A stretch of DNA of 64,000 nt, taken from positions 5,730-69,729 of the forward strand of contig JAPPLF010000108.1 of the NCBI GenBank assembly GCA_028874215.1, written 5' to 3'. The notes below the pieces were generated by a model. That model worked only from the letters and a program-made list of their open reading frames with translations. It did not search any database and was not told where the DNA came from. How positions within the stretch are numbered: position 1 is the stretch's first letter; each line of letters begins with the position of its first letter. Below, one piece after another: positions 60,124-64,000 of this stretch. A program made the position numbers and the translations under genes. The stretch is from Acidobacteriota bacterium (lineage in GTDB: Bacteria; Acidobacteriota; UBA6911; RPQK01; JAJDTT01).

Positions 60124-61620
60124 ATGATCGGGGGAAACCAATGCTTGAGCTTCGGGGATAGGATTCGATTCGGAAACCGGGGTGCCCTGCTCCTGCTCCT
60201 GGCCACGCTCGTTTCTTCACCGATCGGCGCCGAAGACAAGCCGGTCCGGGACATCGGCTCCCGGCTGGAGATGTTCCTCGACGACATCCTGATCGACCGA
60301 CTCCAGGGCGCCCGGCTCAAGCTTCACCGGCCCCGTTCCAAGGGAATCGTGTTGCGTTTCGACGAGCCTTGGGAAGGAGAGTTTTCCGGATTTCCCAGGA
60401 TTGTCGACGACTCTGGGACCTACCGCATGTACTACCGCGGCCTCCCTCCCTGGAAGAAGGGGGAACCGCTGGTGGAATCCACCTGCGTGGCCGTGAGCCG
60501 CGACGGCATCCACTGGGAGAAGCCCAACGTGGGCCGGATCGAACTCCTGGGCTCGACCCGGAACAACGCCGTCTTCGAGGGGAGCGGTTTCGCACCCTTC
60601 CTGGATACCCGTCCCGGGGTGCCTCACTCGAAGCGCCTCAAGGCTCTCAAGGGGCCTCCCCGGTTGGAGACCGGGATCGGTGTCCGGGCATACGTCTCAT
60701 CCGACGGCATCCACTGGGAGGTGATGCACGACGCGTATCCCGGGGAGCGGTTGGGAAGCGTCTTCTGGAGCGCGGTGGAGGAACGCTACGTCCAGTACGT
60801 CCGGTCCGACGACGAAAGGAGCGAAGAGCTGATCCGTACCGTCAGCCGGGCCACCTCCTCGGACTTTACGGGCTGGGGGGAGTTCTCCTTGATGGACTTC
60901 GGTCCGAATCCCCCGACCCGGGAGGAGCAGCTCTACACCATCGGCGTCCGTCCCTATTTCCGTGCGCCCCACATCTACCTGGCGCTGGCCGCCCGTTTCG
61001 TGCCCAACAAGAGGTCCCTCACCGACGAGGAGTGCGAGAAGCTGGGACGGCATCCGCTGGGGGGCGGCTGCAGCAGCATCGCCGACACCGTTCTGCAGAG
61101 CATCCGCGCCTCTGAGCCTGACCGGATCCGCTGGACGTTCCCGGAGGCCTTCGTCCGGCCGGGATTGGAACCCAGCAGTTGGAGCGCCAGGACCAACTAC
61201 CCGGGAGAGGGCTTCATCGCCACTTCGAAGGACGAGATCTCCTTCTACGTCCAGCGGGACTACGGCTTCAAGACCAATGGCATGGAGCGCTTCGTGGTGC
61301 GGACCGACGGTTTCGCCTCGGTTCGCGCGCCCTACGGCGGCGGCGAATTCCTCACCCGGCCCCTGCGGTTCTCGGGAAACGAACTGGTCCTGAACTACGC
61401 CACGTCGGCGGCGGGCGGAATTCGCGTCGAGGTGCAGGACGAGAAGGGAGAGCCGATCCCGGGACGGAGCCTGGACGACTGCACCGAGATCATCGGCGAC
61501 GAGATCGAACGGGTGGTGCGTTGGAAGGACGGCCCGGCTCTGGGCCGGCTCCAGGGGACGGTCGTCCGTCTGCGCTTCGTGATGAGGGGCGCCGATCTCT
61601 ATTCGATCCGGTTCCGCTGA
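60124..61620 (+). CDS. Secreted GH32/43-like propeller family protein (paralogue 6), 498 aa
   Basis: ATG 60124 has GGAG seven bases before it and opens a leader with ALLLLLATLVSSPIGA. The family blocks are all present: IGSRLEMFLDDILIDRLQGA, FDEPWEGEFSGFPR, YRMYYRG, AVSRDGIHWEKPNVG, GSTRNNAVF, SSDGIHWEV and YFRAPHIYLALAARFVP. The C-terminal module runs FLTRPLRFSGNELVLNY to ADLYSIRFR. It resembles paralogues 2 and 3 most. The next gene starts six bases after its stop. Extracellular or periplasmic carbohydrate role inferred. Confidence 0.76.
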   Translation: MIGGNQCLSFGDRIRFGNRGALLLLLATLVSSPIGAEDKPVRDIGSRLEMFLDDILIDRLQGARLKLHRPRSKGIVLRFDEPWEGEFSGFPRIVDDSGTYRMYYRGLPPWKKGEPLVESTCVAVSRDGIHWEKPNVGRIELLGSTRNNAVFEGSGFAPFLDTRPGVPHSKRLKALKGPPRLETGIGVRAYVSSDGIHWEVMHDAYPGERLGSVFWSAVEERYVQYVRSDDERSEELIRTVSRATSSDFTGWGEFSLMDFGPNPPTREEQLYTIGVRPYFRAPHIYLALAARFVPNKRSLTDEECEKLGRHPLGGGCSSIADTVLQSIRASEPDRIRWTFPEAFVRPGLEPSSWSARTNYPGEGFIATSKDEISFYVQRDYGFKTNGMERFVVRTDGFASVRAPYGGGEFLTRPLRFSGNELVLNYATSAAGGIRVEVQDEKGEPIPGRSLDDCTEIIGDEIERVVRWKDGPALGRLQGTVVRLRFVMRGADLYSIRFR

Positions 61621-61626
61621 ATCGCC

Positions 61627-63219
61627 ATGGGCGCCGCCCGAGAATCTGAATTGGATCGGCGCAGCTTCCTGGCCGGTTCCACCTCGTTCCTAGCGGCGGG
61701 GCGGGGACTGCGGGGCCGGAAACGCGCCTCCGAAGAGGGAACGCGAGACTACCGAATCGTTTACAACGACGATTCCTTTGCGCCGATCCTCATGTCCGAG
61801 AGCCTGGAGCACTTCCTGGAACTGGCCGTCGACCGGTTTCTGGGGACCCAGGTGGATGCCCTCTTCTGGAACGTCATCTCCAGCGACGTGCTGCACTACC
61901 CTTCGGAGGTGGCGGAGATGGTGGGCGCCCATCTGGACGGTTTCGAATCGGCCGACTACTTCCAGTGGTACCAGCGCCTGATGAAGATCGTCGAAGAGCG
62001 GCCCGATTATCTCCAGGCCATGAATGATCGGGCTCGAGCGCGGGGTCTGGAGTTCTTCGCCTCGCTACGGATGAACGACTGTCACGAGAGCCCGGTCTGG
62101 AAATCGATGGATACCCTCAGCCGGTACCGGAAGGAGCATCCCCAGTTCCTGTTGGGAGATGCGGTCCATCCCGGCTTCAGCACCGGATTCGATTTCGCCC
62201 ATGCCCCGGTCCGGGAGCGCCGCTACCGGATCGTCGAGGAGCTGGCGACTCGCTATCGCCTCGACGGTATCGAGCTGGACTTTCTGCGGCATCCGGCCTA
62301 CTTCAAGCCGGATGAGGCCTACCGCAACCGGCATCTCATCACCGGCCTGGTCCGCCGGGTCCGGGCGCTGTTGGATCGGCTCCGGGAGGAGACGGGCCGG
62401 AGGGTCCGGCTCGCGGTTCGAGTCGCCACGCCCATGGAGATCTCGCTGCGGATGGGCCTGGACGTGGAGACCTGGATCCGGGAGGGACTGCCCGACCTGG
62501 TCATCGCCGCCACGCCTCGCGGCTTCGAGTTGAGCCTTCCCTTGGAGCAGTACGTGGAAGCGGTTCGGGACCGGCCCATCACCCTGCTGGCCCAAATGGG
62601 CTGGCACCAGCCGGTGAAGGAAGCCCGCGGCGCCGCCTTGAATTTCTGGGACCAGGGGGCCCACGGCATCTATCTCTTCAACTGGTACTCGCGAAAGGAC
62701 CGGCATCACGAGTCCTTGCGCGAAATCGGCGACCCCGGCGTTCTGCGGAGGCGGGACAAGGTCTATCCGGTCCATACCCAGGAGGGCGATCTCTGGGCCG
62801 GCACCCACCCTCCCGCACAACTTCCCTTGAGCTTGTCCACCGCGTCTCAGGGGGACGGGGCGGACGTCCGGCTCAGGATCGGGGACGACCTGGCCGCGGA
62901 CGCCGCGGATGGACGTCTCCGGAGCGCCCGGCTGCGGATGCGGTTCAAGAAGCTTCATTCCGACGACAGGATGGAAGTGGCGCTGAACGGAATTCCCCTG
63001 GCGCCTGAGACCGGAAAGCGCAGGATCGACGATGCCAACATGTACGTCTGGAAGTACTGGATCGAGTATGAGTTGCCGGTTCCACCGCTGCGGGCGGGAG
63101 TCAACCGTTTTCTAATCCGGCTCGCTCACCGGAACCCCGGTCTGGACGGGCCGGTCACCTTGGCGGAGATGAAGGTGGAGTTGGACTACCGGGACGGCGA
63201 CGATAGCCGAACCGTCTGA
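61627..63219 (+). CDS. Tat-exported GH10-like TIM-barrel protein, 530 aa
   Basis: The leader LDRRSFLAGSTSFLAAGRG is twin-arginine type. Residues ~40-360 are a glycosidase-like TIM barrel (FLGTQVDALFWNVISSDVLH, RARARGLEFFASLRMNDCHE, YRLDGIELDFLRHPAYF, RLAVRVATPMEISLRMGLD, GAHGIYLFNWYSR). A further ~150-residue beta domain follows (LRMRFKKLHSDDRMEVALNG, VNRFLIRLAHRNPG). IELDFLRHP holds acidic residues where a catalytic acid is expected. It is co-transcribed with the propeller paralogue upstream, and probably with the Gfo/Idh/MocA gene 69 bases downstream. Confidence 0.65.
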   Translation: MGAARESELDRRSFLAGSTSFLAAGRGLRGRKRASEEGTRDYRIVYNDDSFAPILMSESLEHFLELAVDRFLGTQVDALFWNVISSDVLHYPSEVAEMVGAHLDGFESADYFQWYQRLMKIVEERPDYLQAMNDRARARGLEFFASLRMNDCHESPVWKSMDTLSRYRKEHPQFLLGDAVHPGFSTGFDFAHAPVRERRYRIVEELATRYRLDGIELDFLRHPAYFKPDEAYRNRHLITGLVRRVRALLDRLREETGRRVRLAVRVATPMEISLRMGLDVETWIREGLPDLVIAATPRGFELSLPLEQYVEAVRDRPITLLAQMGWHQPVKEARGAALNFWDQGAHGIYLFNWYSRKDRHHESLREIGDPGVLRRRDKVYPVHTQEGDLWAGTHPPAQLPLSLSTASQGDGADVRLRIGDDLAADAADGRLRSARLRMRFKKLHSDDRMEVALNGIPLAPETGKRRIDDANMYVWKYWIEYELPVPPLRAGVNRFLIRLAHRNPGLDGPVTLAEMKVELDYRDGDDSRTV

Positions 63220-63288
63220 GACGTGAGAGGGTAGTTGTCGCGGCCATCTTCTCTCGGAGTCCGCGAACGAGCGGCAAGGAGATCGATC

Positions 63289-64000
63289 ATGATTCGAAGG
63301 GATTTTCTGAAGACCGCGGCGGGGACTGCCGCCGCTCTCGGTTCGGGGTCCGCCTCCGCGGCTGCGGCCGAGACGGCGGCACCGACCTATCGAGCCGGCG
63401 TCATCGGCCTGGGCTGGACCGGCGTCCTCTACGATCTGGCCGGCCGAGGTGGGCTGCACCGGCAGGGAACCTATTGGGATCCCGCCTACGACATGGAGGG
63501 AAACCGCCCCACGCCCGGCGAGATCGACGTTCACCGGAAGTTCTACCACCACGATCACCCGGGGAACGAGGGTCTGCCCGTCTCCTACTCGGAAGCGCTT
63601 CACTCCCGTCCCGAAGTGGAACTGGTGGCGGGAGCGGAACGGGACCGGAGACGGCTGGCGATCTTCGGGGAGCGCTATGGAATCGAAGCCCTCTACACCG
63701 ACGCCATCGAGATGTTCCGCCGCGAACGGCTGGACATCGTCGCGGTCTGCACCAACGTCAAGGGCCGTTCCTTTCTGACCTGCGCCGCGGTGGAGCACGG
63801 GGCCAAGGCGGTGATCACGGAGAAGCCCATGGTCTTGACCCTGGAGGAGGCGGACCGGATGGTCCAGGCTTGTGCCGACCGGGGGGTTCCGCTGGTGGCC
63901 GGGGCCATTACCACGGTCCATCCCTCTTTCGAGAAGGCGAAGCAGATGGTTCTGGACGGGACCATCGGAGAGGTGGTCTCCATTGAGGCCGGCTTCTACC
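63289..64000 (+). CDS. Tat-exported Gfo/Idh/MocA-family oxidoreductase, N-terminal part
   Basis: The gene runs off the right edge; 237 codons are visible. A twin-arginine leader (IRRDFLKTAAGTAAALGS) is followed by the Rossmann fold: YRAGVIGLGWTGVLYDLAG, an inserted segment with PAYDMEGNRPTPGEID, VELVAGAERDRRRLAIF, VAVCTNVKGRSFLTCAAVEH and the EKP signature in AVITEKPMVLTLEE. AAGGAG lies eight bases before the ATG. With the two upstream genes it forms a likely operon: propeller, TIM-barrel glycosidase-like protein, sugar oxidoreductase. Substrate not assigned. Confidence 0.85.
   Translation, partial: MIRRDFLKTAAGTAAALGSGSASAAAAETAAPTYRAGVIGLGWTGVLYDLAGRGGLHRQGTYWDPAYDMEGNRPTPGEIDVHRKFYHHDHPGNEGLPVSYSEALHSRPEVELVAGAERDRRRLAIFGERYGIEALYTDAIEMFRRERLDIVAVCTNVKGRSFLTCAAVEHGAKAVITEKPMVLTLEEADRMVQACADRGVPLVAGAITTVHPSFEKAKQMVLDGTIGEVVSIEAGFY

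Overview
The window is high-GC, gene-dense bacterial DNA with no rRNA and no CRISPR array. Its gene content is the secretome style of Acidobacteriota (Solibacter/Bryobacter-like), with Planctomycetota or Verrucomicrobiota as weaker alternatives: FG-GAP/VCBS and ASPIC/UnbV propellers, a DUF1552 plus planctomycete-type cytochrome pair, many Tat-exported Gfo/Idh/MocA and related enzymes, a sulfatase and ankyrin proteins. The lineage is inferred from gene families only; no phylogenetic marker is present.

Layout. 1-4137: the end of a type I restriction hsdS, translationally coupled (ATGA) to a 1256-aa SIR2-domain protein, a probable NAD-depleting defence effector. 4138-4360: non-coding boundary. 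4453-24586: a catabolic/secretory block with tandem FG-GAP propellers (one fused to a glycosidase-like propeller), a CRTAC1/UnbV protein, a Gfo/Idh/MocA oxidoreductase, three members of a secreted GH32/43-like propeller family (one a broken pseudogene), a sulfatase, a lipoprotein, a GH10-like TIM barrel, an enolase-superfamily dehydratase, a SelA-like PLP enzyme and a sodium:solute symporter. 24886-25635: orphan AbrB-type antitoxin and a VOC protein. 25682-29634: polyphosphate module (SixA, CHAD, remnant of Ppx, Ppk1), followed by a GT4 glycosyltransferase. 31021-36374: DUF1552, cytochrome/DUF1592 and a divergent ankyrin protein. 37081-38306: bactofilin, a zinc-ribbon protein, tRNA-Leu(TAG) and tRNA-Pro(TGG). 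38403-44547: fifth propeller paralogue, SDR-cupin-VOC operon, alpha/alpha-toroid protein and a ThDP enzyme. 44763-48813: two tandem FecR-domain proteins with very basic Ser/Arg-rich tails, each with the same promoter-proximal block and terminator. 48903-52200: secreted protein of unknown function and a divergent pair of apparently exported metabolic enzymes. 52240-57500: operon of FMN alpha-hydroxyacid dehydrogenase, beta-propeller, tetraheme cytochrome and PhoD-like phosphatase. 57628-58825: amidohydrolase and small membrane protein. 58922-59839: HEPN/MNT toxin-antitoxin with an extra coupled small ORF. 60124-64000: sixth propeller paralogue, second GH10-like protein and a Gfo/Idh/MocA protein running off the window.

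How it fits together. Most of the window looks like envelope-localised glycan or sugar-acid breakdown: propeller proteins, a sulfatase, TIM-barrel glycosidase-like proteins and Tat-exported oxidoreductases, with a symporter for uptake. Electrons from exported flavoenzymes may leave through c-type cytochromes. Defence or stress genes (SIR2/type I RM, HEPN-MNT, orphan AbrB) sit at the edges of these blocks. The strongest candidates for something undescribed are the SIR2-HsdS unit, the FMN dehydrogenase-propeller-tetraheme operon, the Ser/Arg-rich FecR pair, and the small ORF ahead of HEPN-MNT. All functions are read from sequence motifs; no searches were run.
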